Shown here piece after piece: positions 34,521 to 47,200 of a DNA stretch of 64,000 nt. The notes beneath the pieces are model-generated. The model made no database searches. It was given only the letters and a program-made list of their open reading frames with translations, and was not told where the DNA came from. The translations under genes and the position numbers were made by a program. Each line of letters opens with the position of its first letter. Within the stretch, counting starts at the first letter, position 1. Source of the DNA: Branchiostoma floridae (Eukaryota; Chordata; Leptocardii; Amphioxiformes; Branchiostomatidae); contig NC_049986.1 of assembly GCF_000003815.2 (NCBI RefSeq), forward strand, positions 11,113,827 through 11,177,826, written 5' to 3'.

Positions 34521-34958
34521 GTCCACAACAACTTATTGATGACATCCTTTGGTCCCCCTTAAAACTAATGAACGCGGGCGAAAAAAGAAAAGAAAAATTC
34601 AGCAAAAAACGTGCTGCTAAACCGCAGGACTAAACATCCAGACCGTTCTTTTCCAGGTTTGGTTTGTCTTATGTTCACCTCCAGTAAAGCTGTAAGAGAC
34701 AATCGTCGCCATTTCAATCATGTTTATATATGTATTGCCATCCTTGTTTAAAGAAGGAACAAGGACGCAGTGTCCCCTTGCCCTGACCACGTGCACGTGT
34801 CCCTCCTACCCTGGAGAGCAGGTCCTCTGGCAAGCATGAGGTTCTGATTGACCAGGGATCCAGTGCTATTGTGTAACATGTGGCCACAGTTTTGTTTTAG
34901 AACAGGCGAAAATCAATGCGCGCACGGATGTCATCCATAAAACTAAGTCAGTGTGGCC
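34521..34958 (-). mobile_element. Harbinger-type MITE, copy 3 (inverted)
   Basis: Flanked by TAA on both sides (34518-34520 and 34959-34961). The right end 'ggatgtcatccataaaact...cagtgtggcc' is the inverse of the left end of copy 2. The interior is the reverse complement of copies 2 and 5. The left end has diverged ('gtccacaacaacttattgat'). Confidence 0.8.
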
Positions 34959-34961
34959 TAA

Positions 34962-36234
34962 TGAAAGTAACTAAAAGTTTTGAACGAAAATTGTGCAATT
35001 TTTGTGTGTAGGAAAGCGTTGAAGGACCGGAGATATTATTGAATTTTTCTTCAATAATTTAGATCCAGGTCCTGATCCAGGAATCATTTTAGGAATTCGC
35101 AATCTTGGTGAGATGATGGGAACAGATGGTACAGTCTGCAGGAAACTAGGTCACAGATATTTTCTTCCATGTATGTGTGTCAACTTTCCTCCCGGTCTAT
35201 ATGGCAGAGCAGTTATGTTTTCACACATGTTGGTTTGTGCATTTGAGTGGGATAGCTGCAAATTTACGAATGCTTCTCCAGCTTGCTTGTTCACTTTGTT
35301 CCGCTTAATCGGTAAACCGTCTGCCATTTTACACGAAACATCTGTCCTATTTTAAGTTGTAACACACCAGTTTGTACAATATGTGCCGACTGCGTAAGAC
35401 GAGACTGATAGGCTTGATGCACTCACACTGGGATGGGCCCCTCCTTTTTTCGGTAAGTGTGGTGCGTTCTTGAATCGGTACTCAGTGTGTGGCTCTCCTC
35501 AAACACGGACGTCCAGCTTTACATCCCATCCGATAGGACGCCCCTAACCGAAGCTAGGTACATGTCATTTTTAACCGAAGTGTAGTATGTTTTGTGAGCA
35601 AAAAAGTGTGCAGTGCTTTTCCAAGGGTACAACATTTGGGCCTGCCATGGATACAAATCCCGGACCTTTCGTTTCTAAGTCAATTATCCTAACCACAAAC
35701 CCACCTTGCCACCTAAAGTGGCTTTTATGGGGGGACAAAATGTATGTAGGTAATGCGTATCAAAGATATAAATATATACATTACAAAGTGTTATTTTAGA
35801 GCATCGTCTTGACGTGATAACTCCAGAGGGATCGAAATGAGAAGAAACAGTGATAAAACGCTATTACAAGATAAAATGATGTATGGTGACTCTGGTGACA
35901 TCTAGTCATGATAGATCAGGAGTCCCACCGAATGATGACGTCAAAGTAAAAATGGATTTCCTTTCCCAAATGAGTAAGAAGTCGAAGGTCTTGTAGCTAA
36001 ATAGAATACTAGTATTACATGCCTGACATCATTATGTAGCAATTGGTTGTTCTATGAAAATGATTCAATTATTGTTACTATGCAAGCATGTGTTCTTTGT
36101 GTTACAGATAGGGCAGTGCAATCTGTTATTTCTAATAGAAGCTAACACTGAAACCGAATCAATAGAAATCAAGCAGAATCAGCCGGCATGAAGAATCCGT
36201 GTCATATTCCCGTACGTCCTACGGGAATTCCAAA
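34962..36234. other. FAM78 intron, apart from the SINE at 35390-35715
   Basis: No exon recognised outside the SINE. Frames at 35113-35355 and 35587-35799 are partly repeat-derived. Confidence 0.35.
35390..35715 (-). mobile_element. tRNA-derived SINE, family 1 copy
   Basis: On the minus strand, 35713-35640 reads like a tRNA: 'gtggttaggataattgac' (A-box region), then 'aaacgaaaggtccggg' and 'gggatttgtatcc' (B-box-like). The body (35620-35390) matches 60680-60500 through 'gctaggtac', 'tcctcaaacacggacgtcca' and 'ccgaagctagg'. This is a pol III-type retroposon. The family name is not known to me. Confidence 0.65.
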
Positions 36235-36626
36235 TGGACCTATTACCTCTTCACACCTCCTAATGCCGTCTGAATGAAATTTCTTGTATATTCCTGGATA
36301 TTTGTAGTGCGTTCTAAAAAAAATCCGGCCGGTAGGTTCTCCATCGAATGAGATCAGAATGTTTGGAATAATGTTGTAATGACTTAGAATGCGGTCGTAC
36401 AGCAGTTAGAATAGTAAGAATAAACTTTGAATGCTGTTCTCCACCTCAAATGAACCTCGAAAGTTTTGAGCATGATAAAAACATTCGGGATGGCAACAAG
36501 AATAAGTATGAATGTCTTGAAGGTAGGGGGGATTTCTAGAATACACAACGAATTTCCAGGAGTATACAAAGAATTTTACTCAGATGGCATTCCGACTCAT
36601 TTTGATTCTCGTGTGAAGGGGCCTTA
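36235..36626. mobile_element. Foldback element with ~80-bp inverted arms
   Basis: The left arm ('ttacctcttcacac', 'taatgccgtctgaatgaaat', 'tgtatattcctgg') is inverted at the right ('ccaggagtatacaaag', 'actcagatggcattcc', 'gtgtgaaggggcc'). The interior has repeated 'agaatg' motifs. No coding capacity. Confidence 0.7.
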
Positions 36627-38219
36627 AGTAGTAACGTTACATCCATAGTTGCAATCTATGACTATACTCACACCAGAACACACGCACAGTCCCCACCCCA
36701 GGATAACCACGATCAATAAAAAACACATCTGGATCTTAACCGCCCCGAGACGAAATTGAAAAGATTACAAACGAGATGTTAAATAAGAAATGGGCTGCAG
36801 GACGAGTTCTGGCACTTCATTAGGCCGTGTGAGTGATGGGGTAACGGCGGGATACATGGTCCCCACTCCATCATCAACAACAGAGGACGTACCGGGGAGC
36901 ATCTTCACTGACGTAGCGCGAGCAGAGGCGCAGTGGTGGCAATTAGACGTTCGTGATGGAAACAACAGTCAACAAGAACACATACTAAATATGCCCTACT
37001 GGGTTACTGTAATGCTAATTGGCTCTCCCTGAACGCTGTGTTTTGTGAGTTGTCAGTCTTGTTATTTATGAAGATAAAACTTACTTGCACAATTTGTGTA
37101 CAAGATACTTCTGCTACATGTCAACAACCATTCCACACAGCCAAATACATGTATGAGACTGATCAAGACTATGTAGGATGGGGTGAGATTGTGCTTTTAC
37201 AACTGGTGGAATTTACGTGTAGTTCTTTACTGTTTGTAATATGGTGGCAGCAGTGGGATTTTGTAAACGTTGTGTGCCATGTCCTGTACAAACAGCATGG
37301 TTCTGGTCCCATCCAATCAGGTTTGCGATATAGTTAAAGTGCCTGATCACACACGTCGTACGGTCGTTATGCTTCTAATCTTAATTACACATGTCCTGCA
37401 AAAGAAAAGCTGGTTTGTTACGCAAAAGGTCGCTAGATTCTTGCCTGAGATTGGTCCTATCAAGTCCTGCCTGGAAATTATACGCCATAAGGATCGTACG
37501 ACGGGGTCCTACAACGAGTGTGACCGAGTCGTAAGAACGTAAGAAAGAGAGGCACCGTCGTACGATGTTTCACCGCTGTTTTGTTACGCAGAAATTACGA
37601 AGCTGATGGGCGGGATCCTTAAACATCAGGTACCCTATTACTTCATACAGTACAGCTGTGCTTTAGAAAGTAGCTACTCCATTAGTTCCAATGAGCACGC
37701 TTGCGGGGCCGCGCAGGTACCAATCAGTCTTGACCTCGAAAACCTTTCTTTGATCTCAGGCCCTCACATCCTTGGCGCCGCTCATACCAACTTACATCTT
37801 ATCTACAAATAGATGTAATCTTCGGTGCACCCGGAGAAAATTACATCTTTTGATTGTCCCAACTTTGATCCCCGAACACCCATTGATTTTCTCCTCTAGA
37901 TACACAATTTTCCCGCCGCGCTTACATGTGGTCCACTAGTACCTTTGACCACAGAGCTAAGTCTTATAGCTAGTTGAAACCACCCATTCCCACCCCTTCA
38001 TACATAGCCTGCCGCACAAACACACACACTGAATGCAGACTGATTTCGGCCCACTTCTGCGTTCTTGAAGATGCAATGCCAACCTTTGCGGGTTACTAAT
38101 TTTATGGCTCAGTTTATCACCGCATGTGCACACGGCAACATTAATCAGTCGGTAATGCCGGGATAGGCGGCAAGCCAAGTGGTAGGTGGGTGTTTTCCGG
38201 CTTCCTGTCATGTATATGC
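36627..38219. other. FAM78 intron, one unexplained both-strand open patch
   Basis: 36765-37032 is open on both strands and has a biased, GC-richer composition than its surroundings. It may be a remnant of a repetitive element, but I cannot name it. The rest is unremarkable. Confidence 0.3.
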
Positions 38220-38221
38220 TC

Positions 38222-38244
38222 TATCTGTCTGTCTGTCTGTCTGT

Positions 38245-38275
<31 letters not shown>

Positions 38276-38277
38276 CT
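38222..38277. repeat. (TCTG)n-(CCTG)n compound microsatellite
   Basis: About six CTGT units pass directly into about seven CCTG units. It explains the three overlapping frames encoding Cys/Leu/Val runs. Confidence 0.95.
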
Positions 38278-38313
38278 CCACCAAGAGGTATTCTCCTTAT
38301 GTCCAGCACGTTC

Positions 38314-38555
38314 AAGGTGGTATCTCACTGCACCTGGGGCACCGGTGCGGCATTGCAGGGTTCGTTCTCTGCGGCACTGTTGTGTTATTTTGCCGATTTT
38401 TTTTCTATAATTTAGATATTGCGTAATACGTAAAAGTATGACTTAGAAGACAATAAAACACAAAATCTTTTTTTATCTCTGAAATTCGTTGATTAGTCTT
38501 TCGAACCCAGCAGTGCCGCACCAGTGCCCCAAGTGCACTGAGATACCCCCTTTAC
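38314..38555. mobile_element. MITE with 'ggtatctcactgcac' inverted ends, copy 1
   Basis: The left end 'aaggtggtatctcactgcac' into 'gcaccggtgcggca' is inverted at the right ('tgccgcaccagtgcc' into 'gtgcactgagatacc'). The interior 'gtaatacgtaaaagtatgac' is shared with a second copy at 44017-44265. Confidence 0.8.
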
Positions 38556-38807
38556 AGATTCAGGAAAACACAACATACCCATTGCAACCCACTGGCAGTT
38601 ACCAGCCCAACTGACCACACATCCTAAGTCAGAGTTCCATGACACTTTGTGTGAAGAACACACTTCGTGTGACGTCTCACGAGCCCACAACGGACATATT
38701 CGGCCTTCCTCGTGCACACGATAAAAACAAATATGTCCACTTCCACTTGCCCCCATGAGCATTGCTCAGCTAGCAGCCACACAGCGATCCTTCTACCCAG
38801 TTGGTAA

Positions 38808-39042
38808 AGCCAGGCTCAATAGTAGGAGAAATAGTAGAAATTGAAAAGATATAGACACATAACATGCCAGAGGAGTTAGCTGTCCGAGGGGTATGGTTTT
38901 TGGCCAGCTGGCATGTTATCTGGCTATAATTGTCCAATTTCCATTTTTTAAATTTTTCACCGACATGTGAATTATGTTATAGGCTACGACTTCCATAAGG
39001 ACCTCATACGGACTTGAATATATACGTACGTGTGAACCCACC
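38808..39042. mobile_element. Partial copy of the 22353-22658 foldback element
   Basis: Shares 'agtagaaattgaa', 'atagacacataacat', 'ccagaggagttagct' and the right terminal arm 'gacttccataaggacctcat...acgtgtgaaccca'. The left terminal arm is missing. Confidence 0.7.
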
Positions 39043-40085
39043 CCAATATTGATAGACAAATCACCACGATTCCGACAAACCATGTTCGAATTCTAAAGCA
39101 CTTAGAGATACAGCAAACATCGGGCCAAATGGTTTGTCAGGAAGTGGCGTCGAAAAGTTGTATGTGGCATTTAGTTTCAATAACGAAAATGTCACAAGTT
39201 GGTATCTGTAGAAAGAAATTGCTACGACAAAACATCACTATGTTAAAGCCAGTGGAAGTCCACAACGCCAAGACTTTTAATTTACACCCTACTGACGTGC
39301 AGTTTCACACTCCCATGGGCAGAGCAAACCTTGGCACACTCCACCTGATGACTAGGAGTGGGGACGTAACAGACGACAGAACACGGGTATGAATGACGCA
39401 CTACAAGCGACCCTAATAATGGCGCCATTTCTTCGTGAACAAGGTGGTTTCGGTATCACAGGAAAAGCGTTTTAATTCTCTGTTCGCTGGTATATCTTGA
39501 TGGGGTTAGAAGAGCAACAACTCGTGTATTTTTTATTCATTACACGACTGTTGCGAGCCGTGCAACATTTCAAATGGAGCCCGTATTAAGTACTACTAGT
39601 ACATTATGAGGACTTTTCATTCGAGTAATTGATTTTGTACAAGTACGTGACCGTACAATGTTAGGACATTTGATAAATACTTATTCTAAATGTCTATGAA
39701 AACCATCTCATTATAACTACTTTACAAGAAAATACATGGTCCCAATACAATCTCCAAGCAGATACATTGTTTTCCTACTCCATGCCTGTTATTGAGGCTA
39801 ACCACCCATCTGCTCGGAGATTGCTATTCGTCATGATGCATTTTTAGGAGTGCTTGAGCAAGTCTGAACTTTTATTAAAAACGTACTTATTAAGGGTGAT
39901 TTATTGCAAGTGATGGGGATATTGAAGGTTATTTTGGAGGTACTTTATTGGATTTCTCTGCCTAACAGGTAATTGTGTGTTGCACTTTAACTAGCGCCAC
40001 AGGGGGCCAAATGACATGTTCACTCAAGTCTCTAAGTCATATTCATAGAATAGAATGATATTAGCTACCTAGCAGGGGACCTGGA
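39043..40085. other. FAM78 intron, nothing recognised
   Basis: No splice-supported exon or matched repeat. The frame at 39129-39392 has no recognisable domain. Confidence 0.35.
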
Positions 40086-40091
40086 AAGGAA

Positions 40092-40352
40092 TTGGCACTA
40101 TTGGCAGATTTCTTCAAAAGCCTACGTTATCAGGGTAACTTGGTATTAACTTCAAAGTTCATCAGAAGACATTCTGAAAGATTCGAGCATTTCCAACACG
40201 AGACACAGAACTTTCTTGTCAGTGGGATCAAAGAAGCCATCTTTATATCAGAGCCTTACAACCATCCCTTAACAGAGACGGTGGGCGCCATATATAGGCT
40301 TCCTGCAACTTATGATCCACTGCTCATCGAGTCACGTGTGCTATCTTCATAA
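40092..40352 (+). pseudogene. Retroelement C-terminal remnant (GIY-YIG/Penelope-like type)
   Basis: One open frame whose middle (RFEHFQHETQNFLVSGIKEA, then IFISEPYNHPL and IYRLPATYDPLL) resembles the tail of retroelements with a C-terminal GIY-YIG nuclease, where a '(R/K)EAIxI' segment is followed by a short loop and 'YxLPxxYDPLL'. The upstream nuclease and polymerase are absent, so it is a dead fragment in the FAM78 intron. Family identification is from memory and tentative. Confidence 0.45.
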
Positions 40353-42057
40353 CGTTACGTGACAAGAGCAGTGGATTGTCCATTCATTGACAAAGACTGG
40401 AGCTGTACATCATCAGTCGAAAATTTGGGTAAGTCTAGTTTTCGTGTTTCAGATTACAGTTCAAATCCAGAAGAATTTTTATCACGCCGGGGGTACTTTT
40501 TAGATTCTGTTGCCTTTCCCATAGCTCAACGTGACTCTTTCATTTCCTCAGAAATGCTTGAACTTAATTTCTAACTCTCAGAAACGTAAAGCCTAGTTTG
40601 AGCCCACCCAAATACCCTACCATACACATACATACACACACACTGCCACGCTGCCGTTTAAAAATATTAAGTGGTAAAATCTATGAAAGCCTCAGGAAGC
40701 AAAAATTTGGGGCGAGTCCCGAGCACCAAGATCAACGGTTGAACTTCCACTCCCTCATCCACGCCTTGTCTTCACAATCGTAACATCAGAACAAAGTTTG
40801 CCACAATGCCGTACAAACTGGGATAAAGCGAAAGAAGCTTATGAGATGAAAGGTATTTCTTCGAATGCACTTCAAAGGGATCATGATCCTTCATCTCGCC
40901 TCTGTCCATCCACCGTGGTATCTGTTGGACCAGAGAGCCTAGTCAAAGCTATCATTTTGCCCCGCTAGCGCGGATGATCTATGGGCTGAAGTCGCCGCCC
41001 CGACACGAAAATACACCCGGCCTTGGCGAAGACTGCAATCACGCGGCATCAGCTCAAATATGGGATCGACCACCCCGTAATTGAGATCCTCTGGAACGGA
41101 GCCGAATCTTTCTCTGACATTTCGGAGCTCGAAGAAGAGTCAGGGATGCGAAATGCCGCTAGGCAGCCGGGTATAGCGAGCCGCCGGGTGGTAAAGTGCA
41201 GGGATACAGGCATAAACGCGAATCATTCATGCATTTAGAGTAATAATAAATTCGGTTTTTAGTCAATAAAGAATTTATGTTGTGCTTTCAAACTCCGGTT
41301 CTTTCATCCGTGGACGCACACCCCCGTGCCATCGTAAATTTCTTATACTGACTACGTTACATAATCGTGATTATTTACAACAGACTGCTACATTGTGTGT
41401 TCATTCGTAAAGGTCCTTTCGAAGTTGTACCCTGACTTCCACATCCGTCATCCGTGATTCTGAATGTCGTAACGCTCACACATTAGGGGCGATCCCTGTG
41501 TGTTAGTGTAAGTCGTGAAGGTTGACTGTTCACCTTTGAATTGGGCATGTTAACGGTGCTGGCGCTTTTGTAATCATCTGCAATTGCATGTGTTTAACCC
41601 TGCAGGGAGGGCGGGGTTTCAAATTAGGCGCTCTGGTGCCAAGTGGGACAAAGCGTCTTGAATGCCTTCCAGTTGAACAATTTCCTAACACAGGGACAAT
41701 TCGAAGAAGTCGGCACGCCCGCGGTATAATCATCGAAAAAATATGGAAAAGGCATGAGCATGATTGTGCATCAGTGGGATCATTTTTTTCTGGATGATAC
41801 TTTTTCTGCCCTCTAACTTTAAGAATAGGTTATTCGCGAGTTGTAAGACGCATATGATCCGTGATATTTATCAAAATTTCATCTATGCCCGCCTGGAAAG
41901 TTCACATGTGACATGTGGTGCTCTTGGGCATGACATGGCTTGGTCGCTATGAAGTACAATGATGAGAAACAACAGATGACATTTCCCTGCGACACACAGC
42001 TATATTCCGGGTGATAATTACCGCTGGTATTCCCCTCCAGACGTGCATTAAGTCGGC
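40353..42057. other. FAM78 intron, possibly continuing retroelement debris
   Basis: A few short frames (40359-40574, 41023-41238) follow the retroelement remnant on the same strand. They may be its 3' region, but no motif can be named. Confidence 0.3.
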
Positions 42058-42085
42058 ACTCCCCGGCCCGGCCCGGCCCGGCCCA
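42058..42085. repeat. (CCCGG)n short microsatellite
   Basis: Four to five units of 'cggcc' within 'ccccggcccggcccggc'. Confidence 0.85.
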
Positions 42086-42120
42086 GTTTTAATGGCCGGC
42101 TGCGCAGCCGTAAGTAGGGT

Positions 42121-42634
42121 AAGGCTACAGCAAGTAAATTTTATGGATGACATCACCGCGCGCATTAATTTTCGCCTAGTTTCAGAAAAGAAAAAAAAAG
42201 AATCTTTTTCCTCTTCGGGGATGGTCAGATAGACCAAAATATGCAATTGTTACATGTTGTGTTGTAGCCTAATAATCATACTTTTAGAAGTGATACTAGG
42301 GAGGTAGCCATGACTATAGCTGCAGAAGTGAAACTTGTTGGATTGTTGGAAAAGTGCCACCAGTATGGAAGCCATGAATGTAGTAGCCAGCTTGGTGATA
42401 CAAGTATACCACACTAGCACCACTTTTACTACACTAGTTCACTTCTTTAATACAGGAATTAATGCCTTGTTAGTGATGCCACGTTTTGTCACTTCAAATC
42501 TTGTTGCGACGTTTATGGTGTCAAATTTAGACATCTTATTTTTTTTACCCATCTTGGTTGTTTTTTTTCGTGCTATCTCATGATTATTTTTGCACTGTGC
42601 ATAGGATGTCATCCATAAAATTTACTTGCTGTGG
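42121..42634. mobile_element. Harbinger-type MITE, copy 4 (diverged interior)
   Basis: The left end 'cagcaagtaaattttatgga' into 'tgacatc' is a nearly perfect inverse of the right end 'gatgtcatcc' into 'ataaaatttacttgctg' (about 27 bp). Flanks TAA (left) and TGA (right) are consistent with a decayed TWA duplication. The interior differs from the other copies. Confidence 0.72.
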
Positions 42635-42874
42635 TCTGAGTAGGGTAATACCGTGGCCCGGGAGGTCAGAGCACGCTATTATCAGTTTTCGTCAGGGGCT
42701 GGTGGAATCGCCGGGGACTACTTTCCGGTGGCGGAAAGGTCACGCCTACTCACTGAAAATGGAACGTGCCTTCTGGGGGCGGTAAAAAGGCGACCTATCT
42801 TATGTGATTCGCACATGTGATTGTCTTCACTTTTGCTATGATACATTGATGAAGGTTGGACATCCAGGTAATAG

Positions 42875-42955
42875 GATACTCAAGCAACTGGACATGATTC
42901 TGCATGGATATGATTTTCCCAAAATCATATGCATGATTCAGTTGCTGGAGTAACT
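42875..42955. repeat. Hairpin-forming inverted repeat
   Basis: The arms 'actcaagcaactggac' into 'atgattctgcatggatatga' and 'aatcatatgcatgattcag' into 'ttgctggagt' face each other across a 'ttttcccaaaa' loop, giving about 33-bp imperfect arms. Confidence 0.75.
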
Positions 42956-44016
42956 GCTATTTGGCGGTTTTGCCATGATGCACACAAGACAGGTATCTTT
43001 GATTTCAGAACGAGGGGAAGTACATGTTGGAAAACCCTGTCAATAGAAACAAAGACAGATCGCTGGAGGAAGATACCATAAAATGCAAATCAGTGCTTAT
43101 AAACCGACGTTGAAATGCGGTCCCAGTCCGACGTACGGTGATCGTAATGTTATCTGATTGAACAGATGATAAAAATGCATATATGCATTTTTTTCACAAA
43201 GTGCATTAGTGAACTCAGCCAGTAAAATAACAGATATTGTGTTTCCTGGAAAAATCTCCAGCAAATTTGGAAAATCTCCGTCTATGTTTAGATGTTGGTT
43301 AGTGGCTCCGTCTACCATTGATATTTCCCACAGACGGCTATAAAAACGCACTCTGCGTACTTCCGTTCTTCCCAAAGGCTGTTAAAGCTAAAACAGAAGA
43401 ATATAGAAGTTGAACTTCTAACGTTTTTTGTCTAGTGACGTCATCAGTACCTACTGAGTGTTTATGACCCTCCCCTGACATTCTTGAGAAACCCCTTCAT
43501 GGTTTTACCATTCCAGATAGCATCCGGAGATTATCGCAATCGAAATTGCAGCCGCACCAATAACGATGTTAGTAACCACACGTACGGTCAGTACCAAATG
43601 TCTTGCCATTTTCATTACACCCTTTTTTTGTTAAAAATGGCTTGCGGATCTTGTGCTAAACACGGCATCTGAAAGATTGTAACAAACGTGGTGAGATTAT
43701 GATATCGTTGACATGTGCCATATATGCGCAAAGGTGCATGAATGGTCCCTGGAGGGGAGTGTCCATTTGTGACAGACCTTTGGGGGACTTTTAAGTTACG
43801 TTATACGCCACTGTTTTCCCCACGAGATAAAAGGTGAGGTAACGCGTTCCCTCGGCCATCTTATGTTCGACTCTCAAAGGAGAAGGGCCGTCGTCCAAAG
43901 GGAAAATGTTTTGAGACAGGTGATAACGTTTGTTATATGAGATGCCCTACATATCGTGCGGCCATGTTAACATTTCGACTTGTATTATACAAAAGCCAGT
44001 TCTCATGTGCAATATA
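42956..44016. other. FAM78 intron, nothing recognised
   Basis: AT-rich, no matched repeat or exon. Confidence 0.35.
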
Positions 44017-44265
44017 GCTGGTATCTCACTGCACTTGGGCACTGGTGCGGCACTGCGGGGTTCGTTCACTGCGGCACTGTTGTGTTATTTTCGCCAATTT
44101 TTTGTAAGTTAGATACTGCGTAATACGTAAAAGTATGACTCAGAAGACAGCATATTACACAAAACTTAAGAAAATTCGTTCTTTGTCTCTGAAATTCGTT
44201 GAGTAATCTTTCGAACCCGGCAGTGCCGCACCGGTGCCCCAAGTGCAGTGAGATACCACCTTAAA
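44017..44265. mobile_element. MITE with 'ggtatctcactgcac' inverted ends, copy 2
   Basis: The left end 'ggtatctcactgcacttggg' is inverted at the right, 'caagtgcagtgagatacc'. The interior 'gcggcactgttgtgttattt' and 'gtaatacgtaaaagtatgac' match copy 1 at 38314-38555. Confidence 0.82.
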
Positions 44266-47200
44266 GAAGACATGAGTATGATCTTTAGTCATGACTCTCC
44301 TTTATCAAGGCAGTGAACCAGCAACGAGGATAGACGCGAGTATGATCTTTAGGTATGACTCTCCTTCATAGTATCATACAAATAGGTTTACATCTAGATA
44401 CAACAAAATAGACTACTGAAGCCCTAAGTTATTTATCAGTATGACAGAACAGTGACATCTTTGTGCGCTTCATAGCGGGGGTGCAAAGTCACAAATACCT
44501 TGACATATCACGATCTTCCAGCAGCTTGTGCTTTAACAAGTGGGCGGAAGCCGGCTCTTAAGAGCTATCTAAAAGTCCTATCTCTGTCTACTTAAGAAAG
44601 GCGCCAAAATTCTGGGCATGTCTGCCATTGGACCGTACCTTAATAAATCAACACGATTCTTAAGGGATGCCTACTGTGGATAAAAGTACACAAGGACTCG
44701 TCTCTTGTGACCGAATCACTTCAGCAACGAAATATAATTCCGCAGAAAAGTACCCCGACGGGTGCAAACAGTCCGAGTGTTGGAAATAATCCTCTGTCTT
44801 CAAAGTTACTCAAATAGAACAAAATAGAAACTGGAATTAGCGAGTATAAGTCGCAAAATAATGCAACTAAAACCTCACTGGTACAACAATACTAACTTCA
44901 GAGAGTGTGGCTACAAGCCGAGAGCTAATAATAGAGTTACATTCTATCGATATCGCCTGTTTCCAGGTATTTCCGTGACCGTGAGGCACCCAGGAAGAGA
45001 AGATAAAAGTGTTTGAACATGAATGCATGGTACTCTCGGCTAGCCGTCTTTCAACTCGCATCAGCCCTAATACACATTCAAGGCCATGGGATGTTTTCCC
45101 GACTCCAGCGCTTTAATGGAAGCCATGATCCCACTGTATCTGATGGCCGGGTCATGTCAGGTGCTAATATGCTCTAACCCCGCCTTTTGTACCGGGCCCA
45201 GTGGCCATCGGGTCGTAAATAGATCGATGCGGGCGTAATTAACTGTGGGCGGCCGGGAAAACCGCCGGGAACGCAGAGGAGGATGCCGTAGTCTACGAAA
45301 TGCCTCAAAAGGACAAACTATTTTAGATTCAACCCAGGGGTCAACACAAGACAGTAATTGTGAGCTAAACAAGACAGATGCACTTTATTATAAAATCATA
45401 CACACTTCACTCCGTAATGGTTGGGTAAAGATCAATATCATGGCATGCTATTTTAGTACCTTTGAACGATAATTGAAAAAATGCTACTAATAAGTCAATT
45501 CTAGAAGCTTTAATAAGCATCGCTTATGTTAGCAATTGTACGCTACACAGTGCATAGATCTAACGTTGAAGTCACCATGTAATAACGGAGAATACATCAC
45601 ATCGGTACAATTTAACGGCCTGTACGCATCGTCAAGTGCAGACTGTGTAAGTGGCTATTAAACAAATTCCAAAGCCGGTCAACCTGTTGCTAGATGCCTA
45701 TTGCATGGACGGTCATTATTAGCCATCAATGGATTTATGTAGACGCCAATTTTCTGCTGTAGGAGAACAGATGGTGGAGCTCACAACAAACTTTCGTTTC
45801 GCTGATTATTGAAATTTACAGATGTCAAACAAACTTGCGCACACGCCAAAAGCATTCGTCACGTTCTGTAGACATGATGGCCAATGGTGAACACAACTGC
45901 ACCACAGTTAGTAACTTTGCAAACAAAATCACTACATCATAAGCTACGGACGTAGCATTTATCCTGTGGCAATTTTCAGTGAATCGTAATATTTCTTCAC
46001 TGCGACAGGCTATATAAGCGCATTGGAATAAAAGTGGAGCTATGAACGTTGAATAACTCAGTAGTAAACAATTGACTATTTTTAACGCCAAAACAGGAAA
46101 CGTTTAATCAAATCATCATCAGCTGAAGTTGCTGGCTGCGAACGTTTCAGACGACACACATTGGTTACGTGGATTTTTGACAAGCGCATCACTGAAATTA
46201 ATACTGATACATGTACCGTAGTTCCTTCATGTACTTGAACGTAGAAGTCCCCTGGGCACAGATAGGAGCTAAGGAAAAACATGCTATAGTCCCAACTTGC
46301 CAGATTGAAAATCGCATCGGAAGTCTGACTGCACATACGCATGACGAAATGTGACACTTGACGTCCAGAATAAGATTACGTAAAAAGCACTCTCCTGGGT
46401 TCCACGTCTTCGCACTTTAGATTAGAGGATAGGCGTCCCTACTGAGAACCTCACGGGCATAATTCCTACCCTTCGCACGACACGGGAATTATATTCAGTC
46501 GAACCTACTCAATCCAACTACGTCTCCGTGGCAACGGGATGGGAAGGTTTGCACTATCGTCTGATCAAGGCCCCCTAGGTCACGGTTCTGGGGTGATTCT
46601 CCATTCAACGCGGCACTGGTGGTGGACGCTATTCAGGAAGGCGGCTGGAAAATCACTGTAGCGATTTATTGAATATGTAGCAGATGTTCCATGAGACGCG
46701 ACATTTGGTTCCTGAAGTGAGGAATAATGGAACACGGCACAGCGCGCTGCATCTGAGCGACGTGTGCCAATATTTACATGTGTAGCCCTCAGGGTTAACT
46801 CAGTAGGTATTTTAGTCTCCCGCTTTATTTTAGATCACAGAACAACGTTTTGGTATCAAAAACAGAGCGCTGTAGTGAGGTGCTGATCCTCTGCAGACAT
46901 TAGTGGATCATCCCGTGGAAAGCTTGGTGAAAGGCGAAATACTAAAAGAAAGCCGGCGTCATCCAGGCTGGCCGTGTGACAGCCGTTCGCATCTGGGAAA
47001 ACGCTGCGGCTGCGGCCGTATACATAGTAACTGTGCCACCAGGACCTTTGCCCTAAAAGGGCAACGCAGCGTTTCGAAACTTCCCGTGAATCCACACAGC
47101 TGAGAAATGGGTAGTTTATAGGCTAACCCTTTCCATTGCCTGCACCGACTTGTGTCATGTACAAAGCCTATAACAGTTTTGTACTTGCATTCAATCCCGG

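Noticed and set aside
38179..38426. Three overlapping Cys/Leu-rich frames
   Set aside because: Generated by the TCTG/CCTG microsatellite and the adjacent MITE.
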